From the NCBI RefSeq assembly GCF_021582895.2, contig NZ_CP091139.2, positions 3,224,001 to 3,288,000 of the forward strand: a stretch of 64,000 bases of DNA, read 5' to 3'. How positions within the stretch are numbered: position 1 is the first letter of the stretch; each line of letters begins with the position of its first letter. A program made the position numbers and the translations under genes. The stretch comes from Microbacterium elymi (GTDB lineage: Bacteria; Actinomycetota; Actinomycetes; Actinomycetales; Microbacteriaceae). The notes under the pieces are model-generated. The model saw nothing but the letters and a program-made list of their open reading frames with translations, had not been told where the DNA came from and did not search any database. Of this stretch, positions 18,512 to 28,894 are shown in pieces.

Positions 18512-19617
18512 GATCCCTTCTGACAGCGGCGGCGGTCTCCCTGGCCTTCACGCTCTTCCTCACCCCGGTCTTCCTGCGGCTGTTCCGCCGCTGGGGCTGG
18601 GCCCAGGTGATCCGCACCCCGGACGACATCCACAACCCCAGCCACTCCGCGAAGCGCGGCACCACGACCATGGGCGGGACGATCTTCATCGTCGGGGCCA
18701 TCGTCGGCTACCTCGTCGGTTGCTTCGTCGGGAACAACCCGCCCACCATCTCGGGTCTGCTGGTCATCTGGATGATGGTGGGCTTCGGCGCGGTCGGCTT
18801 CATCGACGACTTCATGAAGGTGCGCCGCCAGCGCAGCCTGGGCCTGACCGGCTGGCGGAAGATCGTCGGACAGGTGGCGGTCACCGTGCCCTTCGGCATC
18901 CTCGCGCTGCAGTTCCCCGACGCGTACCACCAGACCCCGGCATCCGGCTACGTCTCGGTGTTCCGCGACATCCCCGTCCTGAACCTGTTCGCGCTGGGCG
19001 TGGTCGTCGGGTGGATCCTCTACCTGATCTGGATCACCTTCATCGGCGTGGCCTGGTCGAACAGCACGAACGTGACCGACGGCCTGGACGGGCTGGCCAC
19101 CGGCATCGGGATCTTCACCATCGCCGCGATCAGCCTGTCCACGTTCTGGCAGTTCCAGCAGACCTGCGTCGGGCAGGCGCTGGTGCCGAACTACCAGCCG
19201 GCCTGCTACACCACGCGCGACCCGCTGGATCTCACCATCATCGCGGCCTCGTTCGTGAGCGCCCTGGTCGGGTTCCTCTGGTGGAACGCGCCCAAGGCCA
19301 AGGTGTTCATGGGGGATGCCGGGTCCATGGCGATCGGCGGGGTGATCGCGGCCCTGTCCATCCTGTCGCACACCGAGCTGCTGGCCGTGCTGATGGCGGG
19401 CGCGTTCATCATCGGCCCCGGCTCGGTCATCCTGCAGCGGCTGTACTTCAAGCTGAGCCGAGGCAAGCGGCTGTTCCTGATGAGCCCGTTCCACCATCAC
19501 CTGGAGATGCGCGGGTGGCAGGAGATCACGATCGTGGTGCGGATGTGGATCATCGCCGGGATGCTGGCGGTCACCGGCATCGGGCTGTTCTACGTCGAAT
19601 GGCTCTCCCGCACATGA
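18508..19617 (+). CDS. mraY: Phospho-N-acetylmuramoyl-pentapeptide transferase
   Basis: Makes lipid I at the inner face of the membrane. Intact, 369 residues, about ten membrane segments. The catalytic Asp pair is in GFIDDFMKV near residue 98; NVTDGLDGLATG, FMGDAGSMAIGG and the HHHLE motif follow in the family order. GTG start overlaps the murF stop; the stop overlaps the murD ATG. Confidence 0.96.
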   Translation: MRSLLTAAAVSLAFTLFLTPVFLRLFRRWGWAQVIRTPDDIHNPSHSAKRGTTTMGGTIFIVGAIVGYLVGCFVGNNPPTISGLLVIWMMVGFGAVGFIDDFMKVRRQRSLGLTGWRKIVGQVAVTVPFGILALQFPDAYHQTPASGYVSVFRDIPVLNLFALGVVVGWILYLIWITFIGVAWSNSTNVTDGLDGLATGIGIFTIAAISLSTFWQFQQTCVGQALVPNYQPACYTTRDPLDLTIIAASFVSALVGFLWWNAPKAKVFMGDAGSMAIGGVIAALSILSHTELLAVLMAGAFIIGPGSVILQRLYFKLSRGKRLFLMSPFHHHLEMRGWQEITIVVRMWIIAGMLAVTGIGLFYVEWLSRT

Positions 19618-21153
19618 GCGGCCGGCCGGAATCCCTGACCAGCTGGTACGCCGACTGGTCCGGGCTGCGGGTCGCGGTGCTCGGGCTCTCGGTCACCGGC
19701 TTCTCGGTCGCCGACACGCTGGCCGAGCTCGGCGCGGAGGTCCTGGTGGTCACCGAGGACGCCGCCCCCGAGTACGAGCAGGCCTGCCGGTGATCGGCGC
19801 GGCGCTGCACACCGGCCCGCTCGACCAGGTGCCGACGGCGCTGATCTCATTCGCCCCCGAGGTGGTCGTCGCGTCGCCGGGGTTCGCACCGCGGCATCCG
19901 CTCGTGCAGTGGGCCCAGGCATCCGGCATCCCGCTGTGGGGGATGTCGAGCTGGCCTGGCGCGTGCGCGACAAGGTCACCCGCCCCGACGGCGCGCCGGC
20001 CGACTGGATCCTGATCACCGGGACCAACGGCAAGACCACCACGACGCAGATGACCGCCGCGATGCTGGTCGCCGGCGGCCTGCGCGCGGCGCCGTGCGGG
20101 AACATCGGCATCCCGGTCCTGGACGCCGTGCGCGACCCCGCCGGCTTCGACGCGCTCGTCGTGGAGATCTCCAGCCATCAGCTCTGGTACCTCTCGCATC
20201 AGGTCGACTCGCCGGACCCGGTGTCGCCGCACGCGAGCGTGTGCCTGAACCTGGCCGCCGACCACCTCAAGTGGCACGGCTCGTTCGAGGCGTACCGCGA
20301 TGCGAAGGCCGTCGTCTACGCCCACACCAGGGTGGCGTGCGTCTACAACCGGGCGGACGAGGCGACCATGCGGATGGTCGAGGACGCCGAGGTCGTCGAA
20401 GGCGCGCGGGCCATCGGCTTCGGACTGGACGTGCCCGGGCCCAGCGACCTGGGGCTGGTCGAGGGCATCCTCGTCGATCGCGCGTTCCTGGACGCCCGCC
20501 GGACCAGCGCCCTCGAACTCGGCACGGTCGCCGAGCTCGCCCGGCAGGGGCTGGCCGCCCCGCACGTGGTGGCCAACGCCCTCGCCGCAGCCGCGCTGGC
20601 CCGTTCGCTGGACGTGGACCCGACGGCCGTGCGCGAAGCCCTGCGCGGCTTCCGGCTGGACGCGCACCGGATCGAGGTGGTCTCCACCGCCGGCGGTGTG
20701 ACCTGGGTCGACGACTCGAAGGCGACGAATCCGCACGCTGCGGCATCCTCGCTCGCCGCCTATCCGGGCGCGATCTGGGTGGTCGGGGGACTGCTGAAGG
20801 GCGTGGACATCGCCGCACTGGTGGCCGGCCGCGGCAGCACCGCGAAGACGGCGGTCGTGATCGGCGTGGATCGCGCCCCCATCGTCGCGGCGTTCGCGCG
20901 ACACGCGCCGTCGGTCCCGGTGATCGAGGTCGACCCCGGTGAGACTGAGGATGTCATGGCGCGGGTCGTGCAGATCGCGGCCGGGGTGGCGCGTGACGGG
21001 GACGTGGTGCTGCTCGCCCCCGCCGCGGCGTCGTTCGACCAGTTCTCGTCCTACGCCGACCGCGGCGAGCGCTTCGCCGCCGCGGTGCGGGAGCTGAGCA
21101 CGAGGGGGGCCGATGACGAGCACGACGACCCGGCCTCCGGCGGGGGCGCCTGA
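19614..21153 (+). CDS. murD: UDP-N-acetylmuramoylalanine-D-glutamate ligase
   Basis: Adds D-glutamate to UDP-MurNAc-L-Ala. ATP site GTNGKTTTTQM near residue 135; NLAADHLKWHGS and VDDSKATNPHAA are family segments. Two errors: about 19786, where GCAGGCCTGCC looks like GCAGCTGCC with both overlapping GCWGC sites expanded (+2), and about 19945, a G run one short (GGGGG for six G). Corrected, the region reads EYEQLPVIGAALHTG and PLWGDVELAWRVR, 512 residues. Its 3' end overlaps ftsW by 41 bp. Confidence 0.94.
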
Positions 21154-22324
21154 CGCCGAACCGCGCCGATCCGGGCTGACCGCCCGCGTCGTGCTGGGCA
21201 AGGTGTTCGCACCGGTGCCCAGCGAGTTCCTGCTGATCGCCTCGACCGCACTGCTGCTGACCGGCTTCGGCCTGGTGATGGTCCTGTCCGCCACCTCGGC
21301 AGTCGGCACCGCGAACGGCGACGCGCCGTACGAGTCGCTGATCAAGCAGTCCGTGTTCGCCGTCATCGGCATCCCGCTGATGTTCATCGCCAGCCGGTTC
21401 ACGATCGGGTTCTGGAAGCGGATGGCGTGGCCGGTGCTGATCGGCGCGACGGCCTTCCAGATGCTCGTGTTCACGCCGCTGGGCGTGGACAACGACGGCA
21501 ACACCAACTGGATCAAGATCGCGGGCCTGCAGGCCCAGCCCTCGGAGTTCCTCAAACTCGCCCTGGCGCTGTGGATGGGATACGTCCTGTTCCGCAAGCA
21601 GACCCTGCTCGGGCTGTGGCGGCACGTGTTCATCCCGGTCGTGCCGGTCTCGGTCGCGGTGATGGCCACGGTGCTGGCCGGGCACGACCTGGGTACCGTG
21701 AGCATCCTCGTCCTGGTGGTGCTGGCCGCGCTGTTCTTCTCCGGCGTCAAGCTGCGCATCTTCGTGATCCCGCTGATCCTCGCCGCCGGAGCGCTGGTCG
21801 CGTTCGCGGTGACCAGCCCGAACCGCATGGGCCGGATCATGAGCTTCCTCGACCCGGTCTGCACCGACTACTACAACGCCTGCTATCAGCCGTTGCACGG
21901 CATCTGGGGCCTGGCCAGCGGCGGCGTCTTCGGCCTGGGCCTGGGCAACTCGAAGCAGAAGTACGACTGGCTGCCGGCCGCCTCCAGCGACTACATCTTC
22001 TCCATCGTCGGCGAGGAGATGGGGATGATCGGATGCTGCGTCGTGCTCCTGCTGTTCGCGCTGTTCGCCGTCGGCGCGTTCCACATCGTCCGCAAGACCG
22101 ACGACCCGTTCGTGCGCATCGTCGCCGGTGCCATCACCGTCTGGATCGTCGGCCAGGCGCTGCTGAACGTCGCGGTCGTGCTGCGGCTCGCCCCGGCGCT
22201 CGGCGTCCCGCTGCCGTTCATGTCGCAGGGCGGCACGTCGCTGGTCTCGGTGCTGATCGCCTGCGGGGTGCTCCTCTCGTTCGCCCGGACGATCCCGACG
22301 CGCACGACCGCCGCCGGTCGGTGA
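21113..22324 (+). CDS. ftsW: SEDS peptidoglycan glycosyltransferase FtsW
   Basis: Polymerises lipid II during septation with FtsI. Intact, 403 residues, about ten membrane segments. SEDS features include QPSEFLKLALALWMGY, the large extracellular loop after GRIMSFLDP, and VLRLAPALGVPLPFMSQGGTS near the C-terminus (quoted in part: GVPLPFMSQGGTS). The start inside the end of murD, with a 41-bp overlap, suggests translational coupling. Confidence 0.94.
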   Translation: MTSTTTRPPAGAPDAEPRRSGLTARVVLGKVFAPVPSEFLLIASTALLLTGFGLVMVLSATSAVGTANGDAPYESLIKQSVFAVIGIPLMFIASRFTIGFWKRMAWPVLIGATAFQMLVFTPLGVDNDGNTNWIKIAGLQAQPSEFLKLALALWMGYVLFRKQTLLGLWRHVFIPVVPVSVAVMATVLAGHDLGTVSILVLVVLAALFFSGVKLRIFVIPLILAAGALVAFAVTSPNRMGRIMSFLDPVCTDYYNACYQPLHGIWGLASGGVFGLGLGNSKQKYDWLPAASSDYIFSIVGEEMGMIGCCVVLLLFALFAVGAFHIVRKTDDPFVRIVAGAITVWIVGQALLNVAVVLRLAPALGVPLPFMSQGGTSLVSVLIACGVLLSFARTIPTRTTAAGR

Positions 22325-22386
22325 CGCCGGGCGGCGGGCATCGGGTGGTGGGGTCCGGGCTCCGGGCGGCCTTCAGCGGCACCGGT

Positions 22387-22392
22387 TAGGGT
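22387..22392 (+). promoter_or_regulatory. -10 element (TAGGGT) inside the dcw cluster, for murG
   Basis: TAGGGT ends 6 nt before GTG 22399 in the 74-bp ftsW-murG gap, indicating an internal leaderless promoter. Confidence 0.45.
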
Positions 22393-22398
22393 CGATGG

Positions 22399-23476
22399 GT
22401 GACGACGTACCTCCTGGCCGGCGGCGGCACCGCCGGGCATGTGAATCCGCTGCTGGCGGTCGCCGACGGTCTGCGTGAGCGTGAGCCGGACGCCGACATC
22501 CTGGTGCTCGGCACCCGCGAGGGACTCGAGGCGCGGCTGGTGCCCGAGCGCGGGTACGAGCTGCTGTTCGTCGACAAGGTGCCGTTCCCGCGTCGGCCGA
22601 ACCGGGCCGCCGCCGTGTTCCCGGCACGGCTTGCGTCGGGCCGTCGGGCAGGTGCGCGCGCACATCCGGGAGCGCACCGTGGACATCGTGGTCGGCTTCG
22701 GCGGCTACGCCGCCGCGCCCGCGTACCTGGCCGCGCGGCGCGAGAGGGCGCCGTTCGTCGTGCACGAGGCGAATGCGAAGCCGGGCCTGGCGAACGTGCT
22801 GGGCGCCCGGCGCGCCGCCGCGGTCGGGGTCGCGTTCGAGGGCACCCGGCTGCGCGGCGGCGACGTGGTCGGCATGCCCCTGCGGCGCGAGATCGTCGAC
22901 CTGGATGCCGCGGCCGCCCGGGCCGAGGCATCCGCCTTCTTCGACCTCGATGCCGACAAGCCCACGCTGCTCGTGTTCGGCGGGTCGCTGGGCGCGCAGC
23001 GGCTGAACGAGGCGTTCGCCGGATCATGGCGCGACGTCCTGGACGCGGGCTGGCAGCTGGTGCACGTCACCGGTGAGCGCAGCGCCCTGCCGGACCCCGA
23101 GGTTCCCGGATACGCGCTGCGCCGGTACGTCGACCGGATGGACCTCGCATTCGCCGCCGCCGACCTGATCGTGTCGCGGTCCGGGGCGGCCACGGTCAGC
23201 GAGATCAGCGCCCTCGGCATCCCGGCCGTCTACGTGCCGTATGCCGTCGGCAACGGGGAGCAGGCGCTGAACGCCGCCTCCAGCGTGCGCGCGGGAGCCG
23301 CGCGCACCATCCCGGACGGCGAGTTCACCGCCGAGCGGGTGCGGTCCGAGATCGTGCCGCTGCTGGACGATGCCGACCGGATCGATGCGATGCGGCGGGC
23401 CGCGGCATCCGTCGGCACCCGCACCGGCACCGCGAACGTCATCGCCCTGATCGACCGGGCGCTCGGCCGCGCCTGA
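22399..23476 (+). CDS. murG: UDP-GlcNAc:lipid I N-acetylglucosaminyltransferase
   Basis: Converts lipid I to lipid II. The first Gly-rich loop [13 protein letters not shown] is at the N-terminus, with [20 protein letters not shown] and [11 protein letters not shown] further on, all GT28 features. A T is inserted at about 22629 (GCTTGC for GCTGC); corrected, the region reads [18 protein letters not shown] and the length is 358. It is the last + strand gene before the gntR interruption of the cluster. Confidence 0.94.
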
Positions 23477-23498
23477 CGCCGTTCACTGTCCGGGCGAT

Positions 23499-23590
23499 CA
23501 GAACTCCGGAGATCCGTGCACTCGCGCGGGCGAACACCGCGGAATCTCGCGAGACGGCGCGGACTCGGGCGCCCGATCTCCGGAGTTCTG
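23499..23590. repeat. Inverted-repeat element with GAACTCCGGAG arms (copy 1)
   Basis: A perfect 16-bp inverted repeat, CAGAACTCCGGAGATC at 23499-23514 and its complement at 23575-23590, with 60 bp between. It lies between the convergent murG and gntR genes and could serve as terminator. The same arms flank a similar element at 55118-55205. Confidence 0.8.
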
Positions 23591-23602
23591 CACAGCCGGC
23601 CC

Positions 23603-23963
23603 TCACGCACGCGCGCGCAAGGCTGCCGCGGCGATCGCGAGCGCCTCGTCGGCGGCCAGTCCGAGTCCGCGGACCTGCTCGGCGAACGCGGCCGCCGCGC
23701 GCTGAGCCTGCTGCCGCACCGGGTCGCGATCCAAGGTCACGAAGGTGCCGGCGCGTCCGCGGGTCTCGATGACGCCGGATGTCTCGAGCTCGCGGTACGC
23801 GCGGGCGACCGTTCCCGCTGCGAGGCCGAGGTCTTCGGCCAGCCGGCGCACCGTGGGGAGCCGTTCGCCGGGCGCGAGCTCGCCGGTGGCGACCGCCGCG
23901 ACCACCCATGCACGCAGCTTGCTCGAACGGCGGCGTCGGGCTGGTGGGATCGATGGTGATCAT
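23603..23963 (-). CDS. GntR/YtrA-type transcriptional regulator
   Basis: Short GntR-family regulator (119 residues) with the winged helix and only a short C-terminal helix region, as in the YtrA subgroup. The opening PTSPTPPFEQLRAWVVAAVATG and GERLPTVRRLAEDLGLAAGTVARAY-type helix-turn-helix (quoted in part: LPTVRRLAEDLGL) are typical. One base is inserted at about 23924 (GAGCAAGCTGC for GAGCAGCTGC). It is inserted on the opposite strand between murG and murC. YtrA regulators usually control a neighbouring ABC transporter; none is present, so the target is unknown. Confidence 0.82.
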
Positions 23964-24041
23964 GGCGCTCTCGCTGCACGTCGGACGCGGTCGGCGCAGA
24001 GGCGGCCGACACGCGAGCGGAGTCGGATGGGGAACGCGACA

Positions 24042-24071
24042 TGTGTACCAGCGATTGTGTGAACGTGTCAA
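24042..24071 (-). promoter_or_regulatory. Sigma-70-type promoter for gntR
   Basis: On the minus strand a perfect TTGACA (24071-24066) is followed after 18 nt by TACACA (24047-24042). Transcription would start about 70 nt before ATG 23963. Confidence 0.5.
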
Positions 24072-24265
24072 TACAGATCCGCCGGGTGCATCGCTCGCGC
24101 GCCTGTTTCCGGCATCCGCGCATGAAAGTTTCGGACGCGGAAGCAGGAAACGGCAGCGCGAGCCGGGCGAAGGCCCTGGGTGCGGACGTGACCCGCTACG
24201 CGGACGCCACCCGGTGCCCAGGGACCTCCCAGCGCGCCGAGACCGGCGCCATCGGGCCGCCAACT

Positions 24266-24271
24266 TAGGAT
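24266..24271 (+). promoter_or_regulatory. -10 element (TAGGAT) for murC
   Basis: TAGGAT lies 10 nt before ATG 24282. It overlaps the alternative ATG 24270, which argues for 24282 as the real start. Confidence 0.5.
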
Positions 24272-24281
24272 GGGAGCCGAC

Positions 24282-25694
24282 ATGATCAGACCCGACTTGA
24301 GCCTTCCCATCCCCGAGCACATCCGCTCCGCGCACTTCATCGGCGTCGGCGGCTCCGGGATGTCGGGGCTCGCGCGGATGTTCCTGGAGGCCGGGATCCG
24401 GGTCTCGGGCTCGGACCGCGCCGACAGCGCGAACCTGCGGGCGCTGGCCGCACTCGGCGCCGACGTGCACATCGGCCACGACGCCGCCCACCTCGGCGAC
24501 GCCGACACGGTCATCCACACCGGCGCGATCTGGCCGACCAACCCGGAGTACGTGGCGGGCAGGGAGCGCGGCCTCGCCGTCATCCACCGCTCCCAGGCGC
24601 TGCACTGGCTGATCGGCGGGCGCCGCCTGGTCTCGGTCGCCGGCGCCCATGGCAAGACCACCTCGACCGGCATGATCGTCACCGCCCTGCAGGAGCTGGA
24701 CGCCGACCCCACGTTCGTCAACGGAGGCGTGATCGCCGGCCTCGGGTCCTCCAGCGGCACCGGATCGGATGACCTCGTCGTGATCGAGGCGGACGAGTCC
24801 GACGGCACGTTCCTCCTCTACGACACCGCGATCGCCCTGGTCACGAACGTCGACCCCGACCACCTGGACCACTACGGCACCGACGAGGCGTTCTACGCCG
24901 CATTCGCCGCATTCGCGAACCGTGCGCGCGAGGCGGTCGTGATCTCGGCGGATGACCCGGGCGCGCGCCGGGTCGCCGCCGAGATCGCGCACCCGAACGT
25001 GATCACCTTCGGCCTTGCCGCCGACGCCGATGTGCGGCTGAGCGCCGTCCGCGCCGAGGGCCCGGTCGCGTTCACCCTGACCCATGCCGGCACCACCGTG
25101 GACGCGCGGCTGGCGGTCCCGGGTGCGCACAACGCGGTCAACGCCGCCGGTGCGGTCGCCGTGCTGCTCACCCTGGGATACGGACTGGATGCCGCGGTCC
25201 GGGCGGTCGAGCACTTCACCGGCACCGTCCGCCGCTTCGAGCTGCACGGCGTCCAGCGCGGCGTCAGCGTGTACGACGACTACGCCCACCACCCCACCGA
25301 GGTCGCCGCCGCACTCGCGGCCGCCCGCACGGTCGTCGGGAACGGGCGGATCATCGCCCTGCACCAGCCGCACACGTATTCGCGCACACAGCAGATGCAC
25401 CGCGAGTTCGCCCACGTGCTCGAGTCCCACGCCGATCACACCGTCGTGCTCGACGTCTACGGCGCGCGCGAGGATCCGATCCCCGGTGTCACCGGCCGGC
25501 TGGTCAGCGACGACTTCGCCGACCCGGCGCACGTGCACTACGTCGCCGACTGGCAGGATGCCGCGGACTACACCGCCTCGGTCGCGCGGGACGGCGACTA
25601 CATCGTGACGCTCGGCTGCGGGAACGTGTACCAGATCATCCCGCAGGTCCTGGACGCGCTGGCGCGCGGCACGGAACGGGCCGTGGGGGAGTAG
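24282..25694 (+). CDS. murC: UDP-N-acetylmuramate-L-alanine ligase
   Basis: Adds L-Ala to UDP-MurNAc, the first Mur ligase step. Intact, 470 residues: [15 protein letters not shown] at the N-terminus, [12 protein letters not shown] near residue 120, EADESDGTF, and [11 protein letters not shown] in the C-terminal domain. ATG 24282 has GGAG 6 nt upstream, so it is preferred to in-frame ATG 24270. Transcription resumes here after the gntR interruption; ftsQ follows after 3 bp. Confidence 0.95.
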   Translation: MIRPDLSLPIPEHIRSAHFIGVGGSGMSGLARMFLEAGIRVSGSDRADSANLRALAALGADVHIGHDAAHLGDADTVIHTGAIWPTNPEYVAGRERGLAVIHRSQALHWLIGGRRLVSVAGAHGKTTSTGMIVTALQELDADPTFVNGGVIAGLGSSSGTGSDDLVVIEADESDGTFLLYDTAIALVTNVDPDHLDHYGTDEAFYAAFAAFANRAREAVVISADDPGARRVAAEIAHPNVITFGLAADADVRLSAVRAEGPVAFTLTHAGTTVDARLAVPGAHNAVNAAGAVAVLLTLGYGLDAAVRAVEHFTGTVRRFELHGVQRGVSVYDDYAHHPTEVAAALAAARTVVGNGRIIALHQPHTYSRTQQMHREFAHVLESHADHTVVLDVYGAREDPIPGVTGRLVSDDFADPAHVHYVADWQDAADYTASVARDGDYIVTLGCGNVYQIIPQVLDALARGTERAVGE

Positions 25695-25697
25695 CCC

Positions 25698-26828
25698 GTG
25701 CGCCGGCCCTCTCCGCTGCCTGCCGCTCCCCGCGCGGAGCGACCGCGCGAGCCGAAGCGGTCCGCCGAGCGGAGTCCGTCCGCTCCGTCCGCTCCGTCCG
25801 CTCCGTCCGCCACCGATCCCGGGTCGCCCGCGTCGGAGCGTCTCGAGCGCACCGCCGTCGATCCGTCCGACCGGCACCGCGCCGCTCCGGTGATCCCGTT
25901 GGCCGACGCCCGCAGCGACGCGTCGGCATCGGATGCCTCGTCCCCGCCGGTCGCCGGGCTCGCCGCATCCCGTCCCACGGCATCCGACCCGACCGCATCC
26001 AACCCGACCGCATCCCACCCCGCCGCATCCGGCCGCGCGACATCCGCCGGCGCGGATCCGGACGGGGACGTCGGCGTCCGGGATGTGTGGAAGGCGGCCC
26101 GGGCACGGCGCCGGGCGCTGCGCGCCGAGATGCGCCGGTTCACCGTCGGCAGCGCCGGCGGCGCACGATCTGGATCACCGTGGCGGCCGCGATCGTCCTG
26201 CTGGTGGCGGGGTCGTTCGGCGCCGCGTACAGCCCCCTGTTCGCGGTGAAGACGATCAACGTCGTGGGCACCCGGAGCCTGGACGCCGGTGAGGTCGAGC
26301 ACGCGCTGAGCGGCCAGCTCGGGACGCCGCTGCCGTCCGTCGACGCCGGCGAGGTCAAGGCGGCGCTGGTCGCCTTCCCCCTCGTGCAGTCGTATTCGCT
26401 CGAGGCGCGCCCGCCGCACGAGCTCGTGGTGCGGATCGTCGAACGCACACCGGTCGGGGTGATCAAGGGCCCGGCCGGCTACACGCTGGTCGACGCGGCC
26501 GGCGTCGCCCTGGCGACCACCGCCACGGCGCCCAAGGGCCAGCCCACGATCACCGTGGGCGCCGGGACCACGTCCGAGGCGTTCCGCGCCGCCGGCCAGG
26601 TGGTCCGCTCGCTGCCGGCGAGCATCCGCACGAAGGTGACGGCCGTCACGGCCACCACCCCGGACGACGTCACGCTCACCCTCGGCGGCACCGGGCAAGA
26701 TCCGGTGGGGCAGCGCCGACGACTCCGCGATGAAGGCGCTGGTCCTGCAGAAGCTGATGAAGGGCAAGCCCGCATCGAAGACGTCGTTCTACGACGTCTC
26801 ATCGCCGCGCGCGGTCGTCGTCCGCTGA
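25698..26828 (+). CDS. ftsQ: Cell division protein FtsQ (POTRA domain)
   Basis: Bitopic divisome protein. The first ~130 residues are a low-complexity cytoplasmic region with repeats such as SAPSAPSAPSAT and TASDPTASNPTASHP. One membrane segment (IWITVAAAIVLLVAG) follows, then a POTRA domain (KTINVVGTRSLDAGEV, VIKGPAGYTLVDAAGVAL in part). Two indels: near 26150, by GCAGC (one base lost), and near 26699 (GGGCAAGATC, extra base). Corrected, the tail reads IRWGSADDSAMKALVLQKL and ends VVVR with tga at 26826-26828; 376 residues. Start GTG 25698. Confidence 0.88.
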
Positions 26829-26936
26829 CCCGGGCCGTCGCCTGGATGCCGGGAACCGGTGAATCCGTCGCGACTTGCACGACACGCCCAGCGGGTTGCG
26901 GGCTGCGCGCCCTCGGCCACGTAGCTTCAGTCTCAG

Positions 26937-26987
26937 GAATTGCATACCGGGCAATTCTTTAAACTTCTAGATGAAGTTGAAGGTTTA
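26937..26987 (+). promoter_or_regulatory. Nested dyads in the AT-rich ftsZ leader
   Basis: Two adjacent inverted repeats: GAATTGC (26937-26943) with GCAATTC (26951-26957), and AACTTC (26962-26967) with GAAGTT (26973-26978), the latter inside a wider imperfect dyad reaching GGTTTA. The stretch is much more AT-rich than its surroundings and lies 33 bp before ftsZ. It probably contains an ftsZ promoter or operator; I cannot define -35 and -10 with confidence. Confidence 0.4.
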
Positions 26988-27019
26988 AGAGCTTGGTTCG
27001 GAACGAGACGGAGGCCGGA

Positions 27020-28181
27020 ATGAGCCAGAACCAGAACTACCTCGCAGTGATCAAGGTGGTCGGGGTCGGCGGCGGCGGTGTGAACGCCGTGAACCGCATG
27101 ATCGAACTGGGGCTGCGCGGCGTCGAGTTCATCGCCATCAACACCGACGCGCAGGCGCTGCTGATGAGCGACGCCGACGTCAAACTCGACGTCGGACGCG
27201 AACTCACCCGCGGACTCGGCGCGGGGGCCGACCCCGAAGTGGGCCGGCGTGCCGCCGAGGATCACGCGGAGGAGATCGAGGAAGCGCTCGCGGGCGCCGA
27301 CATGGTCTTCGTGACCGCCGGCGAGGGCGGCGGCACCGGCACCGGCGGCGCCCCCGTGGTTGCGAAGATCGCGAAGTCGATCGGGGCGCTGACGATCGGC
27401 GTGGTCACCAAGCCGTTCTCGTTCGAAGGACGTCGCCGGCAGAGCCAGGCCGAGACCGGCGTGGGCAAGCTGAAGGAAGAGGTCGACACCCTCATCGTCG
27501 TGCCGAACGATCGGCTGCTGGAGATCAGCGACCGCGGCATCTCGATGATCGAGGCGTTCGCGACGGCCGACCAGGTGCTCCTGGCCGGCGTGCAGGGCAT
27601 CACCGACCTGATCACGACCCCCGGCCTGATCAACCTCGACTTCGCCGACGTCAAGTCGGTGATGCAGGGCGCCGGATCCGCGCTGATGGGCATCGGCTCC
27701 GCTCGCGGAGCCGACCGGGCGATCAAGGCCGCCGAGCTGGCGGTCGAATCGCCGCTGCTGGAGGCATCGATCGAGGGCGCGCACGGCGTGCTGCTGTCGA
27801 TCCAGGGCGGGTCCAACCTGGGCATCTTCGAGATCAACGATGCCGCGCAAGCTGGTCAAGGAGGCGGCCCACCCCGAGGCGAACATCATCTTCGGCACCG
27901 TCATCGACGACACGCTCGGCGACGAGGTGCGGGTCACCGTGATCGCGGCCGGCTTCGACGGCGGCGAGCCGATGCAGCGGATCGAGCCGATGGTCACGTC
28001 CCGGTCGGCCGGCGCCCCGGCGCTGCCGACGACCCCGGCCGAGGAGGCCGCCGTGCGTGCCCCGGACGTCGACGCCGAAGAGGAGAAGGTCGCCGGCATC
28101 CCGGTGCCGGTCGTCGCCGAGTCCGGATACGACTCGGCGTTCGGCGAGGACGACCTGGACATCCCGGACTTCCTGAAGTAA
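27020..28181 (+). CDS. ftsZ: Cell division protein FtsZ
   Basis: Tubulin-like GTPase that forms the Z ring. N-terminal [21 protein letters not shown]-binding [10 protein letters not shown] near residue 103, synergy region [11 protein letters not shown], and the conserved C-terminal tail [10 protein letters not shown]. One A is inserted at about 27848 (GCGCAAGCTGG for GCGCAGCTGG); corrected, it reads [17 protein letters not shown] and gives 386 residues. A GGAGG ribosome binding site precedes ATG 27020. The stop codon abuts the yggS start; the pgeF/yfiH gene often found here in actinobacteria is absent. Confidence 0.97.
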
Positions 28182-28863
28182 GTGGACGATCTCGCCTCGC
28201 GGCTGGCCGACGTCGACGCGCGCATCGCGGATGCGGCGCGGGCGGCGGGGCGGGATCCGTCCACCATCACCCGGATCGTGGTCACCAAGTTCCACCCGGC
28301 GTCGCTGGTCGCCGACCTGCACCGCCTCGGAGTCCGGGATGTCGGCGAGAACCGCCAGCAGGAGCTGACGGCCAAGGCCGGCGAGCTCACCGCGCTCACC
28401 GACCTGCGCTGGCACTTCATCGGCCAGGCGCAGACCAAGAAGGCCCGCGCCATCCGGGCCGCGGCATCCGTCGTGCATTCCGTCGATCGCGATCGGCTCG
28501 CCGATGCGCTCGAGCAGGCCGGCGAGGGCGCGGACACCCTCGATGTGCCTGCAGATCAACCTGACCGACGACCCCGACCGCGGCGGGGCGACGCCGGCCG
28601 AGATCGAGCGACTGGCCGCGCACGTGGCCGGATGCCGCACCTTGCGCGTGCGCGGGGTCATGGCGGTCGCGCCCCTGGACGAAGCACCGGCGGCCGCGTT
28701 CGAACGTCTGGCCGGACACGCCGACCGGGTGCGCACGGTGATCCCGGACGCCGACTGGATGTCGGCGGGCATGACCGCTGACTTCGCCGAGGCGATCGCC
28801 GCAGGCGCGACACACCTGCGGATCGGCACGGCAATCACGGGTCAGCGCCCCACGCGCAATTAG
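28182..28863 (+). CDS. YggS family pyridoxal phosphate-binding protein
   Basis: PLP homeostasis protein of the alanine racemase N-terminal fold. The PLP-lysine lies in [19 protein letters not shown] near residue 35 (IVVTKFHP), followed by VGENRQQEL and [11 protein letters not shown]. One C is inserted at about 28552 (GTGCCTGCAG for GTGCTGCAG); corrected [15 protein letters not shown], 226 residues. GTG start directly after the ftsZ stop. YggS is regularly encoded beside sepF. Confidence 0.9.
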
Positions 28864-28894
28864 CCTCGAATCAGACGAGCAAACGGAGGATGCG

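Larger units (their letters stand above)
23964..24281. other. 318-bp intergenic region between gntR and murC
   Basis: Divergent region. It holds the gntR promoter at 24042-24071 (minus) and the murC -10 at 24266-24271 (plus). The part between has no convincing frame, repeat or hairpin that I can support. Confidence 0.5.
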
